From: UBA2160 sp964588665
GTDB lineage: Bacteria; Chloroflexota; Dehalococcoidia; Lucifugimonadales; UBA1123
DNA: 64,000 nt
NCBI GenBank assembly: GCA_964588665.1
Contig: CAZPQQ010000009.1
Location: forward strand, 1 to 64,000
Direction of reading: 5' to 3'
Shown here in pieces: positions 16,739 through 25,434 of the stretch. Within the stretch, counting starts at the first letter, position 1; each line of letters begins with the position of its first letter. Made by a program: the position numbers and the translations under genes. The notes under the pieces are model-generated. The model did not search any database. It worked only from the letters and a program-made list of their open reading frames with translations, and was not told where the DNA came from.

Positions 16739-17887
16739 ATGGCAGAATCCACCTGGGGAGACATCTACAAAGAGATCGGCGCGACTCCCATAATCAACGC
16801 CATCGGCAGCGTGACGATGCTGGGCGGCTCGACCCCGTTGCCCGAGGTCAAAGAGGCGATGGAAGCGGCCGACGTGGCCTACATCCCGCTGATGGAGCTC
16901 GAGGAGAAGGCGGGCAAGTGGCTGGCCGACATGATCGACGTTCCCGCCGCGTATGTCACCTCTGGCGCGGGCTCGGCGCTGACCCTGGCGACGGCTGCGA
17001 TCATGGCCGGAGACGACGACGACCGGATCCAGCAGCTCCCCGACACCACGGGCATGAAGAACGAGATTCTGATACAACGCAGGCACCGGTACTGGTACGA
17101 CCGTTGCCTGGAGCTGGCTGGAGCCAAACTTGTCGACTTCGGCTCCGACGACGAGACGACCCGCGAGGACCTCGAGAACGCGATCGGCCCCAACACGGCG
17201 GCGGTTCACTACTACATGGTCGAACAGACGCCCGACCCGAAGGCGCTCTCCCTCGAAGACACGATCGAGATCGCCCACGCAAAGGGCGTGCTCGTCACCG
17301 TGGACGCGGCGGGGCAGATCTACCCGCTGGAGAACTTCGGCAAATACGTGCGAATGGGCGCGGACTTCCAGTGCATTGCCGCCAAGTACATGGGCGCCCC
17401 GCAGTCCACGGGACTCGCGCTGGGCAGCGAAGACCTGATTCGCAAGCTGTCGTACCAGTCGTTCGTCGGCTACGAGGGCCGTCGGATTCGCGGAGTTGGC
17501 AGGCCGCAGAAGATCGACCGCCAGGAGATCATGGGCGCCGTGGCCGCCACTCGGCGTTGGTTCACCATGAACCACGAGGAACGGCTCGCCACGATCGAGC
17601 AGCAGTGCCAGACGGTGATGGGGCCGCTCCGAGGCATCCCTGGCCTAACCGTAACGATGCTAGACAACGTCATCGGACACCAGCCGTTCGGCGTGCAGAT
17701 CAGCGTCGACCCGGCGGCGGCGGGCATGACCGCTCAGGATGTCGTCGACAAGCTCAAAGCCGGCGACCCTCCCGTGTGGACCAGGGTGCGTGAGGGCGAG
17801 TCGGACATCGTCATCCACGGATTCGGGATGAGCGAAGGCCAGGACAAGATCGTCGGCGAGCGCATCGCCGCGCTGTTCGGCAGGTAA
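16739..17887 (+). CDS. SelA-fold PLP-dependent enzyme (DgaE-like)
   Basis: 382 residues from the ATG at 16739, which has AAGGAG at ideal spacing. The fold is that of the SelA/aminotransferase class V group: GSVTMLGGS at the N-terminus, TSGAGSALTLATAAIM for the phosphate cup, VTVDAAGQIYP for the pyridine-contact Asp, and the Schiff-base Lys in CIAAKYMGAP at about residue 218. It is too short for selenocysteine synthase, which is about 460 residues and has an N-terminal tRNA domain, so it should not be taken as SelA. D-glucosaminate-6-phosphate ammonia-lyase (DgaE) relatives are the nearest characterised type. It is followed by a terminator and then a CoA-transferase. Confidence 0.75.
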   Translation: MAESTWGDIYKEIGATPIINAIGSVTMLGGSTPLPEVKEAMEAADVAYIPLMELEEKAGKWLADMIDVPAAYVTSGAGSALTLATAAIMAGDDDDRIQQLPDTTGMKNEILIQRRHRYWYDRCLELAGAKLVDFGSDDETTREDLENAIGPNTAAVHYYMVEQTPDPKALSLEDTIEIAHAKGVLVTVDAAGQIYPLENFGKYVRMGADFQCIAAKYMGAPQSTGLALGSEDLIRKLSYQSFVGYEGRRIRGVGRPQKIDRQEIMGAVAATRRWFTMNHEERLATIEQQCQTVMGPLRGIPGLTVTMLDNVIGHQPFGVQISVDPAAAGMTAQDVVDKLKAGDPPVWTRVREGESDIVIHGFGMSEGQDKIVGERIAALFGR

Positions 17888-17930
17888 ACTCCGCTATCGA
17901 ACATCAGCGGACGAATGTAATCTCACGGAG

Positions 17931-17964
17931 GGCACGCAAGGCAACCAATCGCTTGCGTGCCTTT
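17931..17964 (+). terminator. intrinsic terminator
   Basis: GGCACGCAAG (17931-17940) pairs with CTTGCGTGCC (17952-17961), followed by TTTCGTCTTT. It separates the SelA-fold gene from the CoA-transferase gene, so the two are probably not one operon. Confidence 0.8.
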
Positions 17965-18011
17965 CGTCTTTGCCAATGCTTCGCGCATCCGGCAGAAGAA
18001 GGAGCAGACGC

Positions 18012-19205
18012 ATGAGCAACCCGTTGGACGGCGTGAGAATCCTTGACCTAACCCAGGTTCAGGCCGGGCCGTCGTGCACTCAACTTCTCGCGTGGATGGG
18101 CGCGGACGTCATCAAAGTGGAACAGCCGGGCATCGGCGACCGGACGCGCACGGAACGAGCTGTCGACCCTGACGTCGACAGCTTCTACTTCATCGTGTTC
18201 AACGCCAACAAGCGCAGCATCTGCCTGGACCTTCGCGCCGACGCGGGACGTGAAGCGCTGGTCAAGCTCGTCGCGCTGTCCGACATCGTGGTCGAGAACT
18301 ACGGTCCCGGGCAGATGGAGCGGTTCGGCCTGGGGTATGACGTCCTTCGCGAGGCCAACCCGAAGATCGTCTACTGCACCATCAAGGGATACGGCACGTA
18401 CGGTTCCAACGCTTCGATCAAGTGCTTCGAGCACATCGCACAGGCGATGGGCGGCGCGATGAGCGCCAACGGCGAGGCGGGCGGCTCGCCGCAGTTCGTC
18501 GCGCCGGGCGTGGGCGACTCCGGCTCGGGGCTCCACGCCGCCATCGGAATGCTGGCGGCGCTGCGTCAGCGAGACAACACCGGCGAAGCCCAGCGCGTCG
18601 AGATATCCATGCAAGACGCCATCGTAAACCTCATGCGAATCCGGATGATCGACACGCTCAACACGCATGAGCCAGTGCCGCGGGTGGGCAACCGTGTGTG
18701 GGGCGGGCCGCCGTTCGTGTACCCGTGCGCTCCCGGCGGTCCGAACGACTACGTCGCGCTGGTGTTGGCCGGCGACGGGTGGGACAGCGTTCTGGCGCTT
18801 GCAGGTCGGGCCGAGCTCGTGGGCGACGAGCGCTACGCGACCAACGAAGCTCGGATCGAGAACGCTGTCGAGGTCGAAGAGATCGTCACGTCCTGGACGA
18901 TGACGAAAACCAAGCACGAGATCATGGACATTCTGGCGAAACTCGGCATCCCCGTCGGCGCGGTCCAGGACACGCTGGAAGTGTTCGATGACGAGCACCT
19001 GAAAGCCCGCGAGATGATCATCGACATGCACGACCCGGCTCGCGGCGACTACAAGATCATCGGCTGCCCGATCAAGATCGATTCCAACGAGCTCGAAATC
19101 AAGCCGCCTCCTCTGCTGGGGGAGCACTCGGAAGAGGTCCTGTCATCGTTGCTCGACATGGGCCCCGCCGAGATCGCGGCGATGAGGTCCGGGGGGGTCA
19201 TATGA
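18012..19205 (+). CDS. CaiB/BaiF family III CoA-transferase (formyl-CoA transferase-like)
   Basis: 397 residues from the ATG at 18012 (GAAGGAG upstream). Family hallmarks are LDGVRILDLTQVQAGPSCTQ, the ADVIKVE strand, and the catalytic Asp in EISMQDAIVNLMR, the position of Asp169 in oxalate formyl-CoA transferase. A C-terminal domain carries LGIPVGAVQDTLEVF. These enzymes move CoA between two carboxylic acids. The active-site neighbourhood resembles Frc, but no oxalyl-CoA decarboxylase is nearby, so the acid is unknown. The stop overlaps the GNAT start in ATGA. Confidence 0.9.
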   Translation: MSNPLDGVRILDLTQVQAGPSCTQLLAWMGADVIKVEQPGIGDRTRTERAVDPDVDSFYFIVFNANKRSICLDLRADAGREALVKLVALSDIVVENYGPGQMERFGLGYDVLREANPKIVYCTIKGYGTYGSNASIKCFEHIAQAMGGAMSANGEAGGSPQFVAPGVGDSGSGLHAAIGMLAALRQRDNTGEAQRVEISMQDAIVNLMRIRMIDTLNTHEPVPRVGNRVWGGPPFVYPCAPGGPNDYVALVLAGDGWDSVLALAGRAELVGDERYATNEARIENAVEVEEIVTSWTMTKTKHEIMDILAKLGIPVGAVQDTLEVFDDEHLKAREMIIDMHDPARGDYKIIGCPIKIDSNELEIKPPPLLGEHSEEVLSSLLDMGPAEIAAMRSGGVI

Positions 19206-19789
19206 CGTCGATGCCGACCCTCGATGTCCGCCCGCTCACCCGAGACAGGTGGCCGGACCTCGAAAGCCTGTTCGGCGCCAGCGGCGCGTTCAGCGGCTGC
19301 TGGTGCATGTGGTGGAGGCTCACACGCGCCGAGTTCGCCCGACAGTCCCCAAACAAGGGCGCGGGCAACAAGCAGGCGCTAAGAGCCCTGGTCGACTCAG
19401 GGATCACACCAGGGCTGTTGGCCTACATCGACGGGGAGCCCGCCGCGTGGTGCTCGGTCGGACCAAGAGAAGACTACGGCGCCCTGGAGCGCTCAACCAC
19501 GCTGAAGCGCATCGACGACAAGCCGGTCTGGTCGATCGTGTGCATGTTCATCGCCCGCCCGTACCGAGGCCAAGGACTGACAGCGTCACTTCTGGAGGCC
19601 GCCTTCGAATTCGCTGCCGAGAACGGCGCGGACATCGTCGAGGGCTATCCGTATGAGCCCACCGAAACGCGACGTCCCGGGGGCACCGAAGCGTTTATGG
19701 GATTCACGAACGCGTTCGGTCGTGCGGGGTTCACCGAGGCGGCGCGCGTATCCGAACGACGCGTCATCGTAAGGCGGTGCACCGGGTAG
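19202..19789 (+). CDS. GNAT N-acetyltransferase
   Basis: 195 residues. The acetyl-CoA loop is in VCMFIARPYRGQGLTASLL (R/Q-x-x-G-x-G/A pattern), preceded by a beta strand with PAAWCSVGPRED. A Cys/Trp-rich N-terminal stretch (GCWCMWWRL) is found in a subset of these proteins. The acceptor is unknown. It overlaps the CoA-transferase stop by 4 bp, so it is translationally coupled and may modify a product of the same pathway. Confidence 0.85.
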   Translation: MTSMPTLDVRPLTRDRWPDLESLFGASGAFSGCWCMWWRLTRAEFARQSPNKGAGNKQALRALVDSGITPGLLAYIDGEPAAWCSVGPREDYGALERSTTLKRIDDKPVWSIVCMFIARPYRGQGLTASLLEAAFEFAAENGADIVEGYPYEPTETRRPGGTEAFMGFTNAFGRAGFTEAARVSERRVIVRRCTG

Positions 19790-19959
19790 GTCTGATGCGC
19801 CCTGGTTCGATCCAACGCATCTCCCAGATGGCGATCAACTTAATGCTTTGTGCTCAAGTCAGTTCGCCATGCTGAGAGTTTGTGAGTTTTTGGATGCCGG
19901 CGGTATCGACAGCTTCCCGAGGTGTAACTGGCGTCGTACCCGCCCTCCCGCCCGCATAG

Positions 19960-20076
19960 GTTTTGGCGTTGGGGGCACATCCCCCATTCCCTTTGCCAGA
20001 GGGGATACCCATCTGGACTCCCCAACCGCATCTCGTATCGCAACAATACAGGGGTGCAGGGGCGAAGCCCACGCGG
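19960..20076. repeat. dispersed repeat family C, copy 1
   Basis: A G/C-run module: TTGGGGGCACATCCCCC, then TTTGCCAGAGGGG and ATCTGGACTCCCC, then CAGGGGCGAAGCCC at 20055. Related modules are at 38431-38528, 53051-53108 and 62396-62440. The gap 19790-20367 holds this repeat, a possible transposase remnant and no supported gene. Confidence 0.6.
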
Positions 20077-20094
20077 GGTGTATGGACCGGGGAC

Positions 20095-20195
20095 ATAGTG
20101 GACACCATAATGGACATGACTTTATCCATAGAGAGGTGGTCATGCCCTGGAGAGAGGCGTCCAAGATGTCAAACTCACCAATCCACAAATTCTTC
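20095..20195 (+). mobile_element. possible 5' remnant of an IS481-like transposase
   Basis: A short frame reads MPWREASKMSNSP from the ATG at 20142. MPW-[RK]-E-x-S-x-M is how I recall many IS481-family transposases beginning. It is preceded by GGGGACATAGTGGACACC, which could be an element end. The similarity stops after about ten residues and no terminal inverted repeat was paired. This is a weak call. Confidence 0.25.
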
Positions 20196-20367
20196 ACAAG
20201 CTCTGAGCGGAGCGAAGCATCTGGCACCCCGCAGGCCAACGCGCTTGTGTGAATCGACGAGATTCTTCTCCTTCTCCGGAAGGCTCAGAATGGCGAGACA
20301 AACCCGCGCCCATTTGAACTGTTTATCACCACGTTGGAGCGTGTCACATGTCGGAGCGCCACGCTTT

Positions 20368-21293
20368 TCACACCAATGGCACAACCCTGTCCCAGAATGC
20401 TTCGAGCTGATTCAACTCGTCGGCCACGGGCCACAGGTATACGCGTTGCGCCCCGGCGGTTTCGTAGGCGGCGAGTTTCTCGGCGCACTCCTGTGCGGGC
20501 CCGATGGGGAGGCGCTCCGCCAACTCTTCGATCGGCCGGTTGATCGTGGGGCCGACCACCTCGGTCAGTATCCGACGCGCCTCGTCCCGATCCTCGGTGA
20601 CGTAGTAGAACATCGAGGCGATTGCGTTGGGGAACGTGCTGGGGTCTTTCCCCGAGTCTTCGAGGATCCGGCGGAGCCGCACCCAGGCTTCGCCGAAGAT
20701 GGTCGGGGTTGTGTTGTATCCGGACGCCAGCCAACCGTCGCCCAGTCGAGCCGCCCGCCGGAGTCCCGCAGCCGAACCCCAACTCCCGATCCACATCGGA
20801 ATGCCGGAGTCTCTTTGCGGGTGCGGCGCAAGGTCGACATCCTTCGTCGAATAGAAATCGCCTTCGAAAGGCGGGCTGCCCTGACGCCAGTAAGCCCGCA
20901 TAGCCAGTACCGACTCATCCACCCGTTTCCAACGCTCGCCGAACGGAACTCCGACGATCTCGTAGTCTAACGCGGACGAGCCCGGACCGATCCCCGCGAT
21001 CAACCGCCCGCCCGAAAGTATGTCGATCGCCGCCAGGGTTTTCGCCATCGCCGCCGGGCCTCGGACGACAGGTATCGATACGGTGGTGGCAAGCGTCATG
21101 TCGCCCGATCTGTCTAGCACCGAAGCCAACGTCGTCGGCCCATCGAACCACGGCTTCGCGAACACCAGGTGGTCGTTGGCGCAGAGCGTCCGGAAGCCAA
21201 GCCGCTCGGCGGTTTCCGTGAACGACTGAAGCGTTGCAACGTCACGGGCGTGTCGTCGAAGCCGATCAGGGGAAGATGGACTCCGTATTCCAT
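20368..21293 (-). pseudogene. LLM-class flavin/F420-dependent oxidoreductase, frameshifted near the start
   Basis: A TIM-barrel luciferase-like monooxygenase with FTETAERLGFRTLCANDHLVF, SGGRLIAGIGPGSS and IPMWIGSWGS. The long frame reaches the 5' end without a sensible N-terminus. In a different frame, an ATG at 21293 preceded by AGGAGG reads MEYGVHLPLIGFDDTP, which is the canonical family start. The two frames join around 21225-21245 with a net loss of one base. So either the gene carries a real -1 frameshift or the assembly lost a base there. Downstream the frame is intact to the stop. The substrate and choice of FMN or F420 are unknown. Confidence 0.75.
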
Positions 21294-21337
21294 GTCGGCG
21301 CCTCCTGTGTTTCACCTGGGCACAGCCCCGTCAGGCA

Positions 21338-22213
21338 CTAGTCCGCTGGCAGGATCGCGAGTTCCGGATGCGGGAGCGGCGGACTCTGGGAACGAATCAC
21401 GTCTTCCTGCTCATCTGCGCTCAGGCGGCTGAAGCGCTCGGCGGCGTTCAGCGCCTTGGGCATCAACGTGACGTCGCCGACGCTGGGAGCGGTGTGCATC
21501 CGCTGCGACAGCACCCACCAGAGGGCGCGGTCGATCTCGCCCTGATCGCGATGGGGATCGTACCACGTCGATGCGTCGCGCTCGTTGTCGCCCCACCCGC
21601 CCCGTGCGATCATCTTGATGGTCTGAATTCCCAAGTTCTTCGCGTTGGCCTGCTCCAGCAGCGCCTCGGCGTCGCTGCGGTAGTTCGGGTCTCGGTGCAT
21701 GGCGGCGTTCAGCGGAAACATGATCGTATCGAAGTCGAACCGGCGCAACGCCTCGAGTTGCACGCTGGGCGCGTACGGACCGTGGCCGGTGATGCCAAGC
21801 CATTTGGTCAGGCCTTGTTCCCGCATCTCGACGAGCGTCTCTAGAGCACCACCCGGCGCTGTCACCTGGTCGAGGAGTTCCATCGTGGTGACGCCGTGTA
21901 GCTGGAAGAGGTCGAAAGATTCCACGTTCAGGCGTCCGAGGATGCTCCGCACATCATCCCAGGCTTCGGACTTCGTCCGCTTGTTGGTCTTCGTTCCCAG
22001 GAAAACTTGATCTCGTATTTCGGGCATCCATGGCGCCAGTCGCTCCATCGCCTGGCCGTAGCTCGGAGCGATGTCGATGTGGTTGACGCCGTGATCGAGC
22101 ATCGTCCGGGTGGCCTTGTCGGCAGCCTCTTGTGTGACCCGGCCGAGGCTGGCAGTGCCGAATGTGACGACCGTGCTGTCGTGGCCGGTGCGTCCGAGCG
22201 TCCTCTTCTCCAT
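21338..22213 (-). CDS. aldo/keto reductase
   Basis: 291 residues from the ATG at 22213 (CAGGAGAG upstream; a longer frame to 22246 lacks a site). The TIM-barrel landmarks are MEKRTLGRTGHDSTVVTFGTA, the catalytic Asp and Tyr in HIDIAPSYGQAMERL, and Lys in FLGTKTNKRT. FDLFQLHGV provides the catalytic-tetrad His. It is an NAD(P)H-dependent carbonyl reductase of unknown substrate. It lies 44 bp upstream of the frameshifted LLM gene on the same strand, and the Ddn-like gene precedes it, so three redox genes may form one unit. Confidence 0.88.
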   Translation of the reverse strand: MEKRTLGRTGHDSTVVTFGTASLGRVTQEAADKATRTMLDHGVNHIDIAPSYGQAMERLAPWMPEIRDQVFLGTKTNKRTKSEAWDDVRSILGRLNVESFDLFQLHGVTTMELLDQVTAPGGALETLVEMREQGLTKWLGITGHGPYAPSVQLEALRRFDFDTIMFPLNAAMHRDPNYRSDAEALLEQANAKNLGIQTIKMIARGGWGDNERDASTWYDPHRDQGEIDRALWWVLSQRMHTAPSVGDVTLMPKALNAAERFSRLSADEQEDVIRSQSPPLPHPELAILPAD

Positions 22214-22320
22214 GGGGGCTCTCCTGGTGTCGTGGGTGGGGTCCATGACGACGATTGTACCGTACGAATCTCGGCCCGCGCTCGCCCTTGACCGCGGTGG
22301 CGAGCGGCGCCAATTCGTGG

Positions 22321-22728
22321 CTACCGATCCAACGCCACGACTGGGATTATTCTTGTAGTCTTGGCTTGGTATTCGGCGAACTGGGGATACACGGCGGCCT
22401 GCCTGGCGTAGATCGTGTCGCGTTCTTCACCCGTGAGGACCGTCGCCTTGACCGACACGGTTTCCGCGCCGACCTCCACCGATGCGCCGGGGTTCGCAAC
22501 TAGGTTGTGATACCAGTCCGGATTCGTCGGACCGCCCGCCTTTGAAGCGAAGACGAACATGCGATCGCCGTCGGGCAGGTACATCAACGGCTTCTCCCGT
22601 GCCTGGCCTGACTTCGCCCCTTTAGTCGTCAATATGAGCAGCGGAGAGCCTTCAAACGGCGCGCCGACCTTGCCTTCGTTTTCCCGAAACTCCGCTATGA
22701 TCTTGCTGTTGAAATCGTTCGTTGCCAA
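22321..22728 (-). CDS. deazaflavin (F420)-dependent nitroreductase family protein (Ddn-like)
   Basis: 135 residues with the split beta-barrel pattern of the Ddn/DUF385 family: LLILTTKGAKSGQAREKPLMY, FVFASKAGGPTNPDWYHNLVANP, then a C-terminal YQAKTTRIIPVVALDR. These proteins bind F420H2 and reduce quinones or nitro compounds, often at the membrane. This is good evidence that the organism makes or uses F420. The gene is downstream of a clean ATG; no strong ribosome site is seen. The 560-bp gap on its upstream side is repeat-filled. Confidence 0.88.
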   Translation of the reverse strand: MATNDFNSKIIAEFRENEGKVGAPFEGSPLLILTTKGAKSGQAREKPLMYLPDGDRMFVFASKAGGPTNPDWYHNLVANPGASVEVGAETVSVKATVLTGEERDTIYARQAAVYPQFAEYQAKTTRIIPVVALDR

Positions 22729-22987
22729 CGTGTCGCCTCCCCGTTCAGTGTCGTCTGGTCTTGTCGATGCGCTCTACCGGCGGCAGGCGCACCGCCGAGT
22801 CTGCCGCCATACTAACACCCATCCGGCCCTCACGCTAAATTGTTCCTAACCATCTCCATCGGTCGAGGAAGAACGATCCTCCCGGGGATTGAAATACTGG
22901 GCATTGACACCAATAGACTATAGATTTCTGGCTGTAACCTAGTGTCCTATCTCCGAAATTCGCTCAACAATTGCGGACGGTCTACGA

Positions 22988-23140
22988 CCCTTCGACAGGC
23001 TCAGAGCCTGCCCTAAGATTTCCGAAAGGGCGAACGGAGCGGTGGGGTTCCCCCGTTCGTGGTGAGCCTGTCGAACCACAGTGCCGCTCAAGTGCACGTC
23101 TCGATATGTACAACGAACTTGCGAGTCGGGACACTAGCTG
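22988..23140. repeat. dispersed repeat family A, copy 3
   Basis: Arm 1 at 22988-23037 (CCCTTCGACAGGCTCAGAG, then CGAAAGGGCGAACGG) and arm 2 at 23053-23079 (CCGTTCGTGGTGAGCC and on), followed by a tail with GATATGTACAACG and GCGAGTCGGGACA. Orientation matches copy 1. The block GTGTCCTATCTCCGAAATTC at about 22942 also has a relative at 60980. No gene is supported in 22729-23289. Confidence 0.8.
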
Positions 23141-23289
23141 AGTTGGAACTCAGATGTCGTGCGCAATCAGTCGCGTCATCTCGCCTCCAGGCAATGTGTC
23201 CCATCCGACATTTCGAGGGCGTGACGTGTGGTAACCTTGCCCATTGAGACCACTGAAATCCGCAATATCACAATCTGAGGAGCCGACAG

Positions 23290-24969
23290 TTGTCGATAGT
23301 ATTTGACATCGCGGACCGGTACATCGATAGAGTCGCTGCTCTGGATCCGGTCGCAGCCACGGCGTTTGGCGTACCGGGGCACGATCACGAGATGCCTGAT
23401 TATTCGCCGGAGGGCGTTCGAGCCGAGGCCGACCTCGACAGATCCACGCTGTCAGAGCTCGACTCCGCGCCGGTCGGGGACGAGCGCGATCGTGTGGCGC
23501 GCGAGATGATGACCGAAAGCCTTCGGCTCCAGCAGGACCGATTCGACGCTCGCGAGTATCTGCGCGGCCTGAGCATCCTCCACAGCCCGATCCATTCGAC
23601 GCGGATGGTGTTCGACTTCATGCCGCGTGAGTCCGAAGAGCACTGGAGCAACATCGCCGCCCGCATGGCGTTGGCACCGACGACACTCGAGAGTTACCAA
23701 CGGACGCTGGACGAGGGACTGCGCCAGAGCATGGTCGCCAGCAAGCGGCAGGCGTCGGAGACGGCCGATCAGTGCGACGTCTGGAGCGGAAAGAACGCTG
23801 GTCAACCGTCCTTTTTCCAGGGATTGCTGGACGCGTTCGACGAGTCCGACGTCTCGTCCGAGCCGTTGCGCCGAGATCTGGCGAACGGCGTGGAATCGGC
23901 CAACAACGCAATGATCGCGACTGCCCGATACCTCCGAGAGACGTACGTGCCCGGTTCTGCGGAGCGCGACGCGGTGGGGGCAGACCGCTATGCGCTGTCG
24001 GCCCGCGTATACAACGGCGTGGAGCTGGACCTTCGGCAGACCTACGATTGGGGCTGGGAGCAACTCGCCTGGGTCGAGGACGAGATGGCCGCAACCGCGG
24101 AGCGAATCCTGCTCGGGGGCGGAGTCGAGGCCGCCAAGGAGCTGCTGGAAACAGACCCTGCTCGCGCCGTCGACGGCGAGGACGAGTTCAGGCAGTGGAT
24201 GCAAGACCTCCAGGACCGCACCATCGCCGAGTTGAATGGAATCCACTTCGACATCGCCGAGCCGGTCAAGCGCATCGAGGCGCTGATCGCGCCTCCCGGC
24301 GGTGCGTTGGCGATGTACTACACGCCGCCGTCAGAAGACTTCAGCCGTCCTGGGCGGACGTGGTATCCCACGGGCGGCAAGACGCGGTTTCCGCTGTGGG
24401 GAGAGGTCTCCATCGCCTACCACGAGGGCGTGCCCGGCCACCACTTTCAGCTTGCCACCACCAACCACCTGTCGTCAGAGCTGTCACGGTTTCAACGGCT
24501 CATGGGCGGGTCGTCCGGGTACGTCGAGGGCTGGGGATTGTACGCGGAACGCCTCATGGCCGAGTTGGGCTACCTGGAGAATCCGGACTACTACCTCGGC
24601 ATGCTGCGAGCTCAGGCCCTGAGGAGCGTGCGGGTCATCTTGGACATCGGAATGCACCTCGAACTGGCGATCCCGACCGGCCAAGGCTTCCATCCGGGCG
24701 AGACCTGGACGCCGGAGCTGGGGCTGGAGTTCATCAACCTCAAAAGCCACTTCCCTGCCGATTTCGTGGCCAGCGAGATCAGCCGGTACCTGGGACTCCC
24801 TGGCCAGGCGATCAGCTACAAGGTCGGTGAACGAGCCTGGCTCGACGCCCGCGCCGCCGCCAAGGAGCGCCAGGGCGCGGCATTCGACCTGAAACAGTTC
24901 CACACCCGAGCGCTGGACCTCGGCCCCATGGGTCTGGCTCAGATGCAGCGAGAGCTGGCGCGGGTGTAA
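23290..24969 (+). CDS. DUF885 family protein (putative metallopeptidase)
   Basis: 559 residues, normal for DUF885. The conserved active-site-like segment is at about residue 377: IAYHEGVPGHHFQLA, an HExxxxHH variant of a zinc motif, followed by GYVEGWGLYAERLM, which supplies a further Glu. The C-terminal SHFPADFVASEISRYLGLPGQAISYKVG block is diagnostic. The family is thought to be zinc-dependent carboxypeptidase-like. The TTG start follows GAGGAGCCGACAG. No signal peptide is apparent, so it is probably cytoplasmic. Confidence 0.88.
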   Translation: MSIVFDIADRYIDRVAALDPVAATAFGVPGHDHEMPDYSPEGVRAEADLDRSTLSELDSAPVGDERDRVAREMMTESLRLQQDRFDAREYLRGLSILHSPIHSTRMVFDFMPRESEEHWSNIAARMALAPTTLESYQRTLDEGLRQSMVASKRQASETADQCDVWSGKNAGQPSFFQGLLDAFDESDVSSEPLRRDLANGVESANNAMIATARYLRETYVPGSAERDAVGADRYALSARVYNGVELDLRQTYDWGWEQLAWVEDEMAATAERILLGGGVEAAKELLETDPARAVDGEDEFRQWMQDLQDRTIAELNGIHFDIAEPVKRIEALIAPPGGALAMYYTPPSEDFSRPGRTWYPTGGKTRFPLWGEVSIAYHEGVPGHHFQLATTNHLSSELSRFQRLMGGSSGYVEGWGLYAERLMAELGYLENPDYYLGMLRAQALRSVRVILDIGMHLELAIPTGQGFHPGETWTPELGLEFINLKSHFPADFVASEISRYLGLPGQAISYKVGERAWLDARAAAKERQGAAFDLKQFHTRALDLGPMGLAQMQRELARV

Positions 24970-24986
24970 GTGGATTCGATCGTCAG

Positions 24987-25433
24987 CTACTCTCCATCCG
25001 TCGAGCGACGAAGAAATGTTCGGGCCGATCCGTAACTCGGTCCTTCCAGAGCATCGACCGTGTCATGCTCGATTTCTTCCCGTTCGCCCAATTTGCTGGC
25101 CCATCGTCCGTCGGCCAGTTGCCTGGCGGCATGAGTGTAGTCGCCGGCGTGTGACGCATAAACAGCAATCTTCTCGAAGCCCTGTTCGAGATCGGACGTT
25201 TCGCAAGGCTCGAATCCAAGTTCTTGGAAAACGGCCACAAGGGTGTTGACGGAATAGTCGTCGACGGGAAATCCGGGCGGCCAGTAGTGCCCCGTTTTGC
25301 CCGATGGTTCCCACCATCGCGATTCGTCACCGACCGAACAAGCGATGCAGTTGTAAGAGGAGTCTTCCGGGCTGGTGTCCTGATATCGATTTCCGATCAG
25401 GTTTGGAAAGTATCGTTCTCGCGGCAAGTCCAA
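24987..25433 (-). CDS. uncharacterised protein, DUF7689-like, second gene of a pair
   Basis: 148 residues. The pattern is YNCIACSVGDESRWWEP, HYWPPGFP, LGFEPCETSDLEQGFEKIAVYA, HAARQLADGRWASKLG and EEIEHDTVDALEG. I recall this Cys/His/Trp arrangement as the DUF7689 type (not checked). Conserved Cys in NCIA plus His in HAARQL could be catalytic, as in a papain-like fold, but that is inference. The TTG start is 1 nt after the TGA of the gene at 25435, so the two are tightly coupled. The function is unknown. Confidence 0.7.
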   Translation of the reverse strand: MDLPRERYFPNLIGNRYQDTSPEDSSYNCIACSVGDESRWWEPSGKTGHYWPPGFPVDDYSVNTLVAVFQELGFEPCETSDLEQGFEKIAVYASHAGDYTHAARQLADGRWASKLGEREEIEHDTVDALEGPSYGSARTFLRRSTDGE

Positions 25434-25434
25434 A

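Noticed and set aside
16739..17887. SelA-fold protein as the selenocysteine synthase for the selenoprotein at 60473
   Set aside because: Too short and lacks the N-terminal tRNA-Sec domain of SelA; belongs to the DgaE-like branch.
19848..20252. Plus-strand 134-codon frame across the repeat region
   Set aside because: Crosses the family C repeat and has no family features beyond the ten-residue transposase-like start noted as a weak mobile-element remnant.
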